A stretch of 64,000 bases of DNA from Aralia elata (lineage: Eukaryota > Streptophyta > Magnoliopsida > Apiales > Araliaceae), in assembly GCA_034770075.1 (NCBI GenBank), contig CM068377.1, positions 77,488,406 to 77,552,405 of the forward strand, given 5' to 3'. The notes below the pieces were generated by a model, which saw nothing but the letters and a program-made list of their open reading frames with translations, searched no databases and had not been told where the DNA came from. Shown here piece by piece: positions 23,840 to 36,946 of this stretch. How positions within the stretch are numbered: the stretch's first letter is position 1; each line of letters starts with the position of its first letter. Position numbers and translations under genes: made by a program.

Positions 23840-24674
23840 TGTTCTTCTCTCTTCTTTTTACTTTAATTTTTGAATGCTATTAAATTTGTGGATGATGGAT
23901 TCTAGTTTAATTATGAACTAAATTTCTTTTTAAGGCTATAATGGATCTTATTATGTAGTTTTGTTTGATATGCTTCCTGGATAATTATGATTAGTTATTA
24001 TGAGATTGTCTATTATGGTTTATACTTAATTGTTTAATTATCTGGCCAATAATTACCGGGATAATCTACATGAACTCGAGAAATGAAGTATAGATTTAGA
24101 TCTGACCATAATAGCATGTGATTGTGTATTCTACTTGTCGTTGGAATTCATAATTTGTGTTTAGGATAGAGATATACCTATTCACCGTATGTAATCTAAT
24201 GGGGAACCTGAACTTTAGATCCTTTTTAATTGTAATTCACATAGAGATATAGTGAGTTAGTTAATTAGGGTGATTATCTTGAATCTATCATTTGTGGATT
24301 TGAGTTGAGTTGTTTATGAAATATTGAGAGATGATCATAAATACTGATGAGTTCTTGATTAACAATCCAAAATAATTAGCATAATCCAAAGGGAAGTGTG
24401 TCAAGCAAAGTGAACCAATAAGTGAAGTTGTAGTCTTAAGTCTTTAAAAATTTGTTTTCAAATTTGTGGTAGTAATTTAATGTAGAATTAATTAGTTAAA
24501 ATCAAAAATTCAGAAATCATTGATTATTTGTTTAATAAAATTGATTTGATATAGGATTGAAAATTGTCATTATAAACTCAGTTTTTTTCTATGGGACGAT
24601 ACTCTACTTTCACTTTATTACTTGTGGACTGCGTATACTTGCGTATTTGTGCTAGTATAAAATTAGGCAAACAA
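23840..24674 (+). mobile_element. Probable Athila/Tat-type LTR tail
   Basis: The end of this stretch (GGACGATACTCTACTTTCAC, TTATTACTTGTGGACTGCG, GCAAACAA) has the layout typical of Athila/Tat LTR ends. The usual next block, TTTTTGGCGCCG, is missing because the sequence switches to the LTR of the next element. No left boundary is evident. Confidence 0.4.
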
Positions 24675-26170
24675 CCTCCTTAGTTAAAATTTTCAGTATT
24701 GAGAATATAGGCAGACTGCGAACATCATAATTTCGGGTATGTTCTTTTTTTCCTTTCTTGTGTATTTATTTTATTTAATTTTCTGTATTATTATTATTTT
24801 ATAACTTTAATTAGTATATTTTAGTTAGTTTGTTAGTTAATATATTGGTATTATTTTGGCTAGATATTAAGTATCTCAATTATAAGAAAATATTTTCTTT
24901 CATTTATTAATCTAATAAAATAATATGGAGGGTTCAATATATGCATAAAAATAATTAAATACTAATATTGTAGTATTTAATAAAATGTATTATTTTGGTG
25001 AATAGATTATATTGAGCGAGTCTAACCAATTGTATCTGTAATTGTGGGTATTGCATTACGTACTCTAGGTACGGATTCCGTACTCCTTCAGCAACATTCT
25101 TGTGAAATTTAACTAGTTTGTTTTGTTCCGCGTTTTGAATTCTGTTATTATTTCACATAATTGTTTCTTGTGAAATTTATATAATTCTTTCATTTTTGAG
25201 TTGATACATATGACTCGTATTTGTACTCTTTGAGTTAGATTATCATGTATACTATTTATTTTGATATCTGTAGAGCGGTACATGTTGTTACCTTGTTTTG
25301 TGACATTATGATTATGATTTAATTTTGCCCAATATGTATGTATAGAACCCTTTTTGTTGGTACTGTGTCATATGTGTTGTGATATGGTATTTTTGTTAGA
25401 ATATACCGTAGGGTATACCTGAGCTATAACCACCTATGGAGGTACCACAGGCATGTCGTTTTGGCACGAGAGACATGATACTTTCCGTGGCGGTGTGATT
25501 AGTCTACGGCGTCTCTGATTTGTGCTTCTATGGGAGTTGGCCAATTGGTGATTTGTTGTGAGAGGCGTATGGGTCAACCCTAGTTTTTTGTTCTGTTTTG
25601 CGGATTGGTGATGTTGTGCCAAACACCCCTTCCGATTTTGCATGCATTTGGATCTACAGTTCAATGTGTGATTTATCTATGTGACATTATTTAATTTGCC
25701 TATGTGACATTATTTGACTTGTCTGTGTGGCAAGCTATATTTTTGAGCTCGGTATGAAATAATACCTTGCCATTTCTTCAGACTATTAAGTTATTGTGAT
25801 ACGACTCAGTTTAGTTTAGTTGATTTTGTTATTCATTTCAGTTCAGTTCAAAATTATGTCCATACTGGGCATTTGGCTCGTGCTGTATTTTTCTTCTGGC
25901 AGGTACTCAAGGGGATCATGGGCAAGTGTGATTAGAGCTTCTCACCTAGATGGTTTAGATATTTTGGTTATATTTTGATGTTTGGGTCTCTCTAGTATTA
26001 AACCTTTATTAAGATTAGAATGTACTAATTAGTATGTATTTTGAGCCGGTTGGACAATTATTAATACCTCTTTAAGACTAATCTTTTGCGGTTATAATTT
26101 TGATATTAGTTTATATTTATGTTATATCTGTGTGTAGTCTCCCTTTCTATTTTGGGAAGGGGGTGTTACA
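24675..26170 (+). mobile_element. 5' LTR of chromovirus C, lacking its promoter end
   Basis: From about 24675 the sequence matches 32990-34479, the intact 3' LTR of the same element, ending GGGTGTTACA. The first ~165 bp of the LTR, including TGTAATACCC and the TATA region, are absent. A mutated primer site (TGGTATTAGAGC, 26175-26186) follows. Confidence 0.85.
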
Positions 26171-26339
26171 GAGTTGGTATTAGAGCATAGGTTCTTTCTT
26201 GTAGAAAACCTATTTAGGTTCGACCTGTGAGTTATGGGTAAACTTTGGGTTAGGTTTTTGTTCCATTTGATATTTTGTTCGGCTATCATATTAATCAGAT
26301 TCAAATTATTTTGCTTCAGTCCGTTGTTTTCTTTATTAG

Positions 26340-26906
26340 ATGGCTCGTAGATTCGCTAGAGTTGTTGGTAGACAAGGAAATAGTAGGGGAAGAGGCCTGC
26401 GTCAACCCGATGTACATTCTGATATGCAACATAATGTTCAACCTAATAATCAAGATAATGCTCAAATGACAGCTTTGGTAAATCAGGCGATTAATCAGGC
26501 TTTGCCGCAATTTGTGACACAAGTCGTTCAGGCAATGCAACAACCGACGCCAGAAATTCCTAATCAAGGGAACCTCGGGAATGGTGGTTCGCAGACAAAT
26601 GAAGAAGAAGTGAATACTGTTGGAGTTAATCCATCTGTTGTTACGATGTATTTGTGGTTAGAGAGGTTTCAAAAATAGAAACCACATTCATTCACTTCAA
26701 CTTCAACTCCAATTGATGCAGGGAATTGGGTTGCCCATTTAGAAAAGATATTTGATGTGCTAGGATGCTCGGATAACCAAAAAGTGGTGCTGGCTACTTA
26801 TAAATTAGAGGGGGATGCGCAAAGGTGGTGGAAAGCAATGAAAGTAACAAAGGGTGATGGATTTGTGGAGGCACTTACATGGGCAGAGTTTTGTGATTTA
26901 TGGATT
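26340..26906 (+). pseudogene. Truncated duplicate gag of chromovirus C
   Basis: Opens MARRFARVVGRQGNSRGRG and is almost identical to the gag at 28050. A TAG replaces the glutamine codon after VPMYLWLERFQK-type sequence, and the frame ends in a junction near 26892-26906 where the LTR sequence resumes. It is the first copy of a 1710-bp tandem duplication. Confidence 0.88.
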
Positions 26907-27880
26907 TGAGTTGATACATATGACTCGTATTTGTACTTTTTGAGTTAGATTATCATGTCTACTATTTATTTTGATATCTGTAGAGTGGTATAGGTTGTTA
27001 CCTTCTTTTGTGACATTATGATTATGATTTGATTTGGCTCAATATGTACGTATAGAACGCTTTTTGTTAGTACTGTGTCACATATGTTATGACATGGTAT
27101 TTTTGTTAGAATATACCGTAGGGTATACCTGAGCTATAACCATCTGTGGGGGTACCACAGGCATGTCGTCTTGGCACGAGAGACATGACACTTTTCGTGA
27201 CAGTGTGATTAGTCCACGACGTCTCTGATTTGTGCTCCGATGGGAGTTGGCCATTTGGTGATTTGTTGTGAGTGGCGTTCAGGTTGACCCTAGTTTTTTG
27301 TTCTGTTCTGCGGATTGGTGATGTTGTGCCAAACACCCCTTCCGATTTTGCATGCATTTGGATCTACAGTCCAATGTGTGATTTATCTATGTGACATTAT
27401 TTAATTTGCCTATGTGACATTATTTGACTTGTCTGTGTGGCAAGCTATATTTTTGAGCTCGGTATGAAATAATACCTTGCCATTTCTTCAGACTATTAAG
27501 TTATTGTGATACGACTCAGTTTAGTTTAGTTGATTTTGTTATTCATTTCAGTTCAGTTCAAAATTATGTCCATACTGGGCATTTGGCTCATGCTGTATTT
27601 TTCTTCTGGCAGGTACTCAAGGGGATCATGGGCAAGTGTGATGAGAGCTTCTCACCTAGATGGTTTAGATATTTTGGTTATATTTTGATGTTTGGGTCTC
27701 TCTAGTATTAAACCTTTATTAAGATTAGAATGTACTAATTAGTATGTATTTTGAGCCGGTTGGACAATTATTAATACCTCTTTAAGACTAATCTTTTGCG
27801 GTTATAATTTTGATATTAGTTTATATTTATGTTATATCTGTGTGTAGTCTCCCTTTCTATTTTGGGAAGGGGGTGTTACA
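26907..27880 (+). mobile_element. Second, internal copy of the LTR 3' part
   Basis: Matches 25197-26170 almost base for base and ends GGGTGTTACA at 27880, followed by an intact primer site TGGTATCAGAGC at 27885-27896. It belongs to the second copy of the tandem duplication. Confidence 0.9.
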
Positions 27881-28049
27881 GAGTTGGTATCAGAGCATAG
27901 GTTCTTTCTTGTAGAAAACCTATTTAGGTTCGACCTGTGAGTTATGGGTAAACTTTGGGTTAGGTTTTTGTTCCATTTGATATTTCGTTCGGCTATCATA
28001 TTAATCAGATTCAAATTATTTTGCTTCAGTCCGTTGTTTTCTTTATTAG

Positions 28050-31000
28050 ATGGCTCGTAGATCCGCTAGAGTTGTTGGTAGACGAGGAAATAGTAGGGGA
28101 AGAGGCGTGCGTCAACCCGATGTACATTCTGATATGCAACATGATGTTCAACCTAATAATCAAGATAATGCTCAAATGGCAGCTTTGGTAAATCAGACGA
28201 TTAATCAGGTTTTGCCGCAATTGGTGGCACAAGTCATTCAGGCAATGCAACAACCGACACCAGAAATTCCTAATCAAGGGAACCTCGGGAATGGTGGTTC
28301 GCAGACAAATGAAGAAGAAGTGAATACTGTTGGGGTTAATCCATCTGTTGTTCCGATGTATTTGTGGTTAGAGAGGTTTCAAAAACAGAAACCACATTCA
28401 TTCACTTCAGCTCCAACTCCAATTGATGCAGAGAATTGGGTTGCCCATTTAGAAAAGATATTTGATGTGCTAGGATGCTCGGATAACCAAAAAGTGGTGC
28501 TGGCTACTTATAAATTAGAGGGGGATGTGCAAAGGTGGTGGAAAGCAATGAAAGTAACAAAGGGTGATGGATTTGTGGAGGCACTTGCATGGGCAAAGTT
28601 TTATGATATCTTTTGTCAACAATATTTCTCAGCTGCTGATAAAGAGGCTTATGGTAGAGAGTATCTGTCTATTCGGCAGAAAGAGGATGAGTCTGTTACA
28701 GATTTTATGACATGGTTCACTAGGTTGGCAAGTTTTGCAAGAACCTCAGCAGGGACTGCAGCAGAACAAGCTGAGAAATTTAAGTGGAGAATTCATTATA
28801 AGTATCGTCAACATCTCATTAACATTAAATTCGAAGATGTGTCAGCAGTGGCTAATGCAACCAAGAATATTGAGATGGAGCGACAAGACTTTCGAGCTTC
28901 TAAACCGGAGGGAAGTCGGAAGAGGGATATAGATGACCAGCAGAGTCAAGTTTCGAGTCAGTAGGGGAGAAATCAGAATGGTCAATGGAACAAGAACCGA
29001 GGTGGTCAACAGGGACAATGGCGTGACCAGAATCAGAACACAAGCTATCAACAGTTGCCTCAGCAAGGTCATAATCGTCAGCAATGGCAGAATCATTAGC
29101 AAGGGCAAAATCAGGGTCGTTACCCAGGACCAGCAGGTGGGGGTAACCCTAATCTTATTCCAATAGCTCCTTGTGCTACTTGTGGGGCTAATCATCCTGG
29201 GAAACCTTGTCATAGAGTTACTGGTGCATGTTTTTTGTGTGGTCAGTTAGGTCATCTTGCCAAAGGTTGTACCCGACCACGTGGTAATAGTGGAGATGGT
29301 GATAATAGTGGCAATGTTGGTCAGCGCCGCGGTGGATGGGTCTTCGCCTTGACACATAATCAGGCGGCAGGTGTGCCAGGTACTGTTTTTGGCACTTTTA
29401 TAGTTGGCAATTGCGAGGCTTCCATTTTATTTGATACTGGCTCTACCCATTCGATTGTTGTAAATTCTTTTGTTCGACACCTTAGTGTGTCATCTCAATC
29501 TTTAAATTCTGCTATGCCTAGTACCCCGATGGGAAATTCTATTGTTATCTCTGATTTGTATCGAGATTGTCCTATTATTAGTTTTGGAGATAAGATTCGT
29601 AGGGTAAATCTTTTGCCGATGGGTATGCACGATTTTGATGTGATTCTTGGAATGGACTGGTTAGATAAGCACCAGGCCACTATCGATTGTTAATCGAATA
29701 GAGTTATCTTTGGGGATTTGAAGTCCCCGAATTTCATGTATCAAGGTTCACGACCGGGTAAGGTAGTGAAATTAATTTCAGCTTTAAAAGCTGGAAAATT
29801 GTGGCTAGGGGTTGTGAGGGATATTTAGCAGTTGTGAATGACACCTCTATGAGAGAGTCTCGTATTGAGGATGTTCCAATTGTTCGTGAATTTTTTGATG
29901 TGTTTCCTGAGGCATTGTCAGGGTTGCCACCGCAACAAGAACTTAAGTTTACCATTGAGCTTGTTCTTGGTGCAGAGCCTATCTCTAAGGCACCGTATAG
30001 GATGACACCATTGGAATTGCAAGAGTTGAAGGAGCATTTGCAAGAATTATTAGATCGTGGTGTAATTCGACCAAGTGTTTCACTGTGGAGAGCTCTGGTT
30101 TTATTTGTAAAGAAGAAGGATGGGGCTATGAGGTTGTGTATAGACTACAGAGAGTTAAACAAGATTACCATCAGGAATCGGTACCCTTAACCGAGGATTG
30201 ATGATTTATTTGACCAACTTCAAAGGGCGAAATATTTTTCAAAGATAAACTTGAGATCAGGTTATCATCAGTTGAGGATGAGAGATGAGGATGTCTCTAA
30301 GACAGCTTTCCGTACTCGCTATGAGCATTACGAGTTTCTGGTGATGCCATTCGGGTTGACTAATACTCCGGCAGTATTTATAAATTTGATGAATCGGGTG
30401 TTTAGGGAGTACTTGGACAAATTTGTCATTGTCTTTATTGATGACATTTTGATTTACTCTAAGTCTAAGGAGGAGCATGAAGAACATCTTCGCATAGTTT
30501 TGGGAATTTTACGAAAAGAGAAATTATATGCTAAATTCTCCAAATGCGAGTTTTGGTTGGAGTAGGTTATATGTCTGGGTCACATTGTGTCTGCTGAAGG
30601 CATTAAGGTGGATCCTGCAAAGGTTGAAGCTATTACTAAATGGCCGAGACCTACTACGGTGACGGAGGTTAGGAGTTTTTTGGGTTTGGCAGGGTATTAT
30701 AGGCGATTTGTAGAAGGGTTCTCTTTACTTGCCTTGCCATTAACTCAGTTGATGAGAAAGGGCACGAAGTTTGTGTGGAACGAGGAGCGCGAGAAGAGTT
30801 TTGAGGAGTTGAATAAACGACTTGTGATAACTCCAATACTTATATTGCCATCAGGGACAGGAGGTTACCAAATTTGTAGTGATGCTTCTAAGAAGGGTTT
30901 GAGGTGTGTTTTGATGCAGCACGGTAAGGTGATTGCTTATGCTTCTAGGCAACTTGAACCTTATGAGGTGAACTACCCCACTCATGATTTGGAGTTGGCA

Positions 31001-32770
31001 GTAGTAATCTTTGCTTTAAAAATTTGAGGCACTATTTGTATGGCGAGTCTTGTGATATCTTCACCGATCACAAAAGTTTTAAGTACATTTTCACTCAGAA
31101 GGAGCTCAATATGAGGCAGATACGTTGGTTGGAGCTTCTCAAAGATTATGACGCTAGAATTCAATATCACCTTGGGAAGGCGAATGTAGTTACAGATGCG
31201 CTTAGCCGAAAGAGTTCAGGGAGTGTAGCAGTCCTTATTACACAACCACAACTTATTTCAGATATGGAACGGTTGGAGTTGGAGTTATATGTACAAGGTG
31301 CAGATGGGCTTTTAGCAGGTATGAGAGTGGAGCCCTCTCTTATCTCGAGGGTTAAGGAAGCTCAAAAAGAAGATGGCGAGTTATGGGCTATATCGTAAAA
31401 TTTGGAGGGGGAAAAGCAGCCTGAGTTTCGTATTGATGACCATTGCGTGATTTGGTTGGGTAAGCGGTTGTGTGTACCGTCAGATCCAACTATTCGGGAG
31501 GCAGTATTGGCTCAGGCTCATAGTTCACCATTTTCTATTCATACGGTTCTACGAAGATGTATAGGGATTTAAAGAAGAATTTTTGGTGGAATGGGATAAA
31601 GAGAGATGTGGCTGAATATGTAGAGGTGTCTTGCTTGTCAGCAAGTGAAAATTGAGCATCAACGTGCTAGTGGATTACTGCAACAATTAGATACTCTTGT
31701 TTGGAAGTGGGAGGATATTACAATGGATTTTGTGACTGGGTTGCCAAAAACTTTCAGGAAGAATGATGCTATTTGGATTGTAGTAGATCGATTGACCAAA
31801 TCAGCTCACTTCTTAGTTATCTAGGAGGGTTACTCTATAGATAAGTTAGCACAAATCTTTCAACAGGAGGTTGTTAGACTTCATGGAACTTCAGTGTCAA
31901 TTGTTTCAGATCGAGATCCACGGTTTACTTCATGGTTCTAGAAAGGGTTTCAGCGAGCTTGGGGCACTCGACTAAAATACAGTACTTCTTTCCATCCACA
32001 GACTGATGGGCAATCTGAGAGGACTATCCAGACTTTAGAGGATATGTTGAGGTCTTGCGCATTAGAATGGTCGGGTAATTGGGATGATTACTTGAGCCTT
32101 GTTGAGTTTGCTTATAACAATAATTGGCATACAAGTATTGATATGCCTTCGTTTGAGGCATTGTATGGTAGAAAGTGTCGAACACTAACTTGTTGGGATG
32201 AGGTTGGTGAGAAGGCCATAGAAAGGCCTGCATTAGTTCAAATCACTACGGAGAAGGTAGCTGTGGCTAAGGAGAAATTGAGATTTGCTCGATCTCGGCA
32301 AAAGAGTTATGCTGATAAGCACATGAGGACTTTAGAGTTCAAACTTGGTGAACATATATTTTTGAAGGTTTCTCCTAGGAAGGGTATTCGACGATTTGGA
32401 TTGAAAGGTAAACTCAGCCCGCGTTATATTGGGCCATATGAGATTCTAGAAAGGGTCAGCGAAGTTGCATATCGGTTAGCTCTGCCTCTAGTACAATTAG
32501 CTCATGTGCATAATGTGTTCCATGTGTCGGTGTTGAGAAGTTAACATTATCATCCGTTGCATGTGATACAATATCCGTTCGATAAGATTCGGAAGGATCT
32601 TACTTGTGAGGAACAAGCCGAGAAAATTTTAGATTGTCAAGAGCGGATTTATGAGGAGGAAAACAATTTCGTTTGTTAAAGTTTTGTGGAAACATAATTT
32701 AGAACGAGAGGCAACTTGGGAGATGGAGGAGTCTATCCGGGCGGAGTATCCGCATCTTTTTGATAATTAG
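28050..32770 (+). pseudogene. Gag-pol polyprotein of chromovirus C, many stops and frameshifts
   Basis: Gag opens MARRSARVVGRRGNSRGRG. Domains in order: retrotransposon gag (28.4-28.9 kb), two zinc knuckles (CATCGANHPGKPC and CFLCGQLGHLAKGC, ~29170-29275), aspartic protease (FDTGSTHS, ~29430), reverse transcriptase (KKDGAMRLCIDYREL ~30110; FIDDILIYSK ~30440), RNase H (CSDASKKGLRCVLMQH ~30880), integrase (VSDRDPRF ~31900; HPQTDGQSERT ~32000) and a degraded chromodomain (VKVLWKHNLEREATWE ~32680). In-frame TAG/TAA codons interrupt gag, protease, RT, RNase H and integrase. Single-base losses shift the frame near 29790 and 31025, and another shift lies near 31540. Order RT-RNase H-integrase marks Ty3/gypsy. 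No intact protein is possible. Confidence 0.93.
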
Positions 32771-32824
32771 GCACGTTCCTTTTCTTTTGATTCCGGGGAC
32801 GAAATCCTTTTAAGGGGGAAGTAA

Positions 32825-34479
32825 TGTAATACCCATGTTTTTGTTTTAGTCCCACATCGCCCAATCACTAAAGCTCCTCCCCTTTCTTTACCTATAAATA
32901 TATAACTAACCTTTGTTTTAAACTATTAACACTAAGATTTTTCCTATTTTGAGAAAACCTTTTTGTGTGAAGTCCTTTTTGGTAAGGACCTTCTTAGTTA
33001 AAATTTTCAGTATCGAGGGCATAGGCAGACTGCGAACATCATAATTTTGGGTATGTTCTTTTTTTCCTTTCTTGTGTATTTATTTTATTTAATTTTCTGT
33101 ATTATTATTATTTTATAACTTTAATTAGTATATTTTAGTTAGTTTGTTAGTTAATATATTGGTATTATTTTGGCTAGATATTAAGTATCTCAATTATAAG
33201 AAAATATTTTATTTAATTTATTAATCTAATAAAATAATATGGAGGGTTCAATATATGCATAAAAATAATTAAATACTAATATTGTAGTATTTAATAAAAT
33301 GTATTATTTTGGTGAATAGATTATATTGAGCGAGTCTAACCAATTGCATCTGTAATTGTGGGTATTGCATTACGTACTCCAGGTACGGATTCCGTACTCC
33401 TTCAACAACATTCTTGTGAAATTTAACTAGTTTGTTTTGTTCCGCGTTTTGAATTCTGTTATTATTTCACATAATTGTTTCTTGTGAAATTTATATAATT
33501 CTTTCATTTTTGAGTTGATACATATGACTCGTATTTGTACTCTTTGAGTTAGATTATCATGTCTACTATTTATTTTGATATCTGTAGAGCGGTACAGGTT
33601 GTTACCTTCTTTTGTGACATTATGATTATGATTTAATTTGGCTCAATATGTACGTATAGAACCCTTTTTGTGGGTACTGTGTCACATGTGTTGTGATATG
33701 GTATTTTTGTTAGAATATACCGTAGGGTATACCTGAGCTATAACCACCTGTGGGGGTACCACAGGCATGTCTTGGCACGAGAGACATGACACTTTCCATA
33801 GCGGTCTGATTAGTCCACGGCGTCTCTGATTTGTGCTCCGATGAGAGTTGGCCATTTGCTGATTTATTGTGAGAGGCGTATGGGTCGACCCTAGTTTTCT
33901 GTTCTGTTATGCGGATTTGTGATGTTGTGCCAAACACCCCTTCCGATTTTGCATGCATTTGGATCTGCAGTCCAATGTGTGATTTGTCTATGTGGCATTA
34001 TTTAATTTGCCTATGTGACATTATTTGACTTGTCTGTGTGACAAGCTATATTTTTGAGCTCGGTATGAAATAACACCCTGCCATTTCTTCAGACTATTAA
34101 GTTATTGTGATACAACTCAGTTCAGTTTAGTTGATTTTGTTATTCATTTCAGTTCAGTTCAAAATTCTGTTCTCTATATCCGTACTGGGCATTTGGCTCA
34201 TACTGTGTTTTTCTTCCGGCAGGTACTCAAGGGGATCATGGGCAAGTGTGATAAGAGCTTTTCACCTAGATGGTTTAGATATTTTGGTTATGTTTTGATG
34301 TTTGGGTCTCTCTGGTATTAAACCTTTATTAAGATTAGAATGTACTAATCAGTATGTATTTTGAGCCGGTTGAACAGTTATTAATACCTCTTTAAGACTA
34401 ATCTTTTGCGTTTATAATTTTGATATTAGTTTATATATCTGTGTGTAGTTTTCTTTTTATTTTGGGAAGGGGTGTTACA
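32825..34479 (+). mobile_element. 3' LTR of chromovirus C
   Basis: Follows the tract AAGGGGGAAGTAA. Starts TGTAATACCCATG and ends GGTGTTACA: 1655 bp with TGTAA/TTACA ends. It is the only complete LTR of the element and keeps a likely TATA box (TATAAATATA, 32893-32902). The next five bases are TGTGC; the matching left duplication cannot be found because the 5' LTR is truncated. Confidence 0.92.
32893..32902 (+). promoter_or_regulatory. Candidate TATA box in 3' LTR of chromovirus C
   Basis: TATAAATATA about 70 bases into the LTR, after GTCCCACATCGCCCAATC. Firing from here would read outward into the FAd-like fragment. Confidence 0.4.
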
Positions 34480-34629
34480 TGTGCTCTGCCATTTGTACAT
34501 ATAATCCTGTGCTAGGCTGGCCTGTCTTATTGTTCCTGAGTGACATACTGCTGTGGATAGCCTTGTTGATTGTATTTTATTGATCTAAACTTCTTTCAAT
34601 TGTTTTGTGCCCTGCAACTGTACCCCTAG

Positions 34630-35207
34630 GGCACGTCTGCTCCTAGAGTCGATCCTGAGGATCGGAAACACCATTCAAACACGAACACAATTTATTCCAG
34701 ATGCACGGAGATATTTGTTGACATTGAAGGAGATTAGGATCGAGTAAGTATCATTACTATTTAAAATTTTAAAGTGTTCCTGAATTATTTTGAACATGGA
34801 GTTGTCAGTTGCAAAAAAAAGCATCGAGTCCTCTTCTGTTGCAAACTCTGTACACATTTTTTTTTAATATAAATAATTTATAAAACTCTTCGTTTACAAA
34901 GTCTGTTGATTGGGATTGTATCTGAGCACAATTATGGAATAGTCAAATCAACCCCCCGGAAAACCTTTATAGCAAAGGCTGTCTCTATAAGAGAAACCCC
35001 TAAAAACTAACCAGTGTTATGACTCAAAAATTATATGTGCTTTTACTTTTATAAACTGTACAAATGTTGTGGATACTCCTAGAAAAGATTTGTGAAGCCA
35101 AAAGAGCAAAAGGCTCATTGGCAACAACTTGACTGCGCAAGCTGGAAATTCCACTCCCTTGAACCTTTTGTATTATGCTCCCTCGGTAACAAATTCCACA
35201 ATGAGCA

Positions 35208-35244
<37 letters not shown>

Positions 35245-36197
35245 CAGTTTTGGCGTCTACAACATTTTAAATATACCTTACATTAAATCCCTGCATCTTT
35301 CGTGTTCCAAGTGGCACATGATCCTGTTTGCCTCTCTTCACTCATCCCATGTGAATCACTTTTTGCTATATTAGGGATGACCTAGGTGCAGAGGCTATGA
35401 TGATGGATGCATTGGAGAAAGTTGAAAAAGAGCTGAAGAAGCCACTTATGAGGCATGACAAGAAGGTAATGGCTCTGTTTATGACTGAGTTTGACAAGAT
35501 CAACCAGAAGTAAGTTTTTATGGTCCCCAAGCTATATATTTAATTATGAAAAAAATGAAACCCTAGGCAAGAGCTTCTATAGGTGTGATCCAATGCTTTT
35601 TAGCAGTGAGTTTTCTACAGAACAAGGAAAAACTAGAAGTTTGACTGACATGAAAAGGGGAAAATATGGGTTAACTTGTCTTGAGCTAATTAATACTATG
35701 GATCCCTCTGTTTGGAAAAATAGAGTTCAAAATTTTCATTGGTTTTTTTTTTTTTTGGTAAAAAATTTATTACAAATTTAAGGTTGCATAGGACATATTT
35801 ATAGACGTAATTTTCTTCGATAAATTCTTTGCGCCAAACTTTAAAACTATAAATTCTTGTTCTGAATTGAAGTAGTATGATGTAACTATACGACTCATAA
35901 TTTTTTTTTTATATAAAAAAATTGATACAATTATATGTATTTTGTTTGTCATGACCACTGAACTAATTAATATTTCTATCATGAAGGCATGGCATTCGGA
36001 AGGAAGAGCTACCCAAACATGAGGAACATTTTAAAACTGTAAAAGCCCAATTGGAAGGGCTGAATAGGAATTTTGTACAGTTGTTCTACTGGTTGCCTGT
36101 TGTCTCTCTTCCCCAGTCTCGCGAGGCCAGAGATATGGACTCCATAGTCCATCCAAGAAAAAAATTAGACACATATTTCAGAAATAGGAGGACATAA
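34630..36197 (+). pseudogene. Host gene fragment resembling mitochondrial ATP synthase FAd (24 kDa) subunit
   Basis: Three exon-like blocks join in consistent phase. 34630-34743 reads ...NTIQTRTQFIPDARRYLLTL, donor GTAAGT. 35375-35509 reads DDLGAEAMMMDALEKVEKEL and KKPLMRHDKK, donor GTAAGT. 35987-36197 starts HGIRKEELPKHEEHFKTVKA and then leaves any recognisable sequence until TAA. Split codons rebuild Glu and Lys at the two junctions. The family name rests on my recognition of the IPDARRYLLTL and GIRKEDLPK-like motifs; confidence in a host-gene origin is higher than in the name. The N-terminal exons and the usual C-terminus are absent, and a retrotransposon LTR ends only 150 bp upstream. Most likely a truncated gene rather than a retrocopy, since introns remain. 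Confidence 0.6.
35211..35241. repeat. (AT)n microsatellite
   Basis: About 15 AT units in the first preserved intron of the FAd-like fragment. Confidence 0.9.
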
Positions 36198-36686
36198 ATA
36201 AGTTCTTATTTTACCCGTAATTGACTCCACATAAGTACACCAAAAATTCTTTTTTCTATCTAAAAGTAGTGGATCCTACTTGAATACTTTTGGAGGATAA
36301 AATAGACTTTTTCATAACATTTTAAATTTGAATTGTGTACTATAATCTATATAATTATATAATAAGACAAAGTTTAGTTTTTTGATTTTCGTCTTTGCTC
36401 TTTTTTGTATATGCTTGGAATTTAATTAGAAATAAAACAATTTTTATACTCTTCTTATATAGTACTATAATTAATTTAAATATAACTAAAATTCTTTTTA
36501 TGGTCTTACAAACTTTAACATTAGCTTATTTTTTTGCAATAATTTTATTTTTTTAGTTAATTAATGGTACAAAACAATTCTAACTTATATATTAGTCTAA
36601 TCCCAAATATGTTTTCTGTAAACAAATATAGCCTTAGGGTACTAATTCCTGAGATACTCCTTCCGTTCTTTTTTACATGTTGTTTT
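36198..36686. other. AT-rich DNA ending in a probable Stowaway remnant
   Basis: Mostly AT-rich and non-coding. The last 30 bases read TACTCCTTCCGTTCTTTTTT ACATGTTGTTTT, similar to Stowaway ends. The sequence continues at 58406 (AGAGGGTAAAATTTATTCC) across the nested insertion. Confidence 0.45.
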
Positions 36687-36946
36687 TGTTGGATTTTTGC
36701 TATAAAAATCCTATTTATCAATTTATTTAATGTTTATTTATTTGTGTTGGACATTGATTTATTAATAAAAGTACATCATTTATCATTCATTAAATGATCA
36801 TTTAGTTTGTTTATATATCTCCATATTATATATGTTATGGTTTATGTGTATAAATAAATGTTATACACAGAAGATATAAATCATATGTAATATATAAATA
36901 AAGAAATAATGGTTTATAACCTAGGATAATTTGGAGATATTATCCT

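Noticed and set aside
28050..32770. Integrated plant pararetrovirus (caulimovirid) as source of the RT
   Set aside because: The sequence has an integrase after RNase H, LTRs and a polypurine tract, and no movement-protein sequence was seen; it is Ty3/gypsy.
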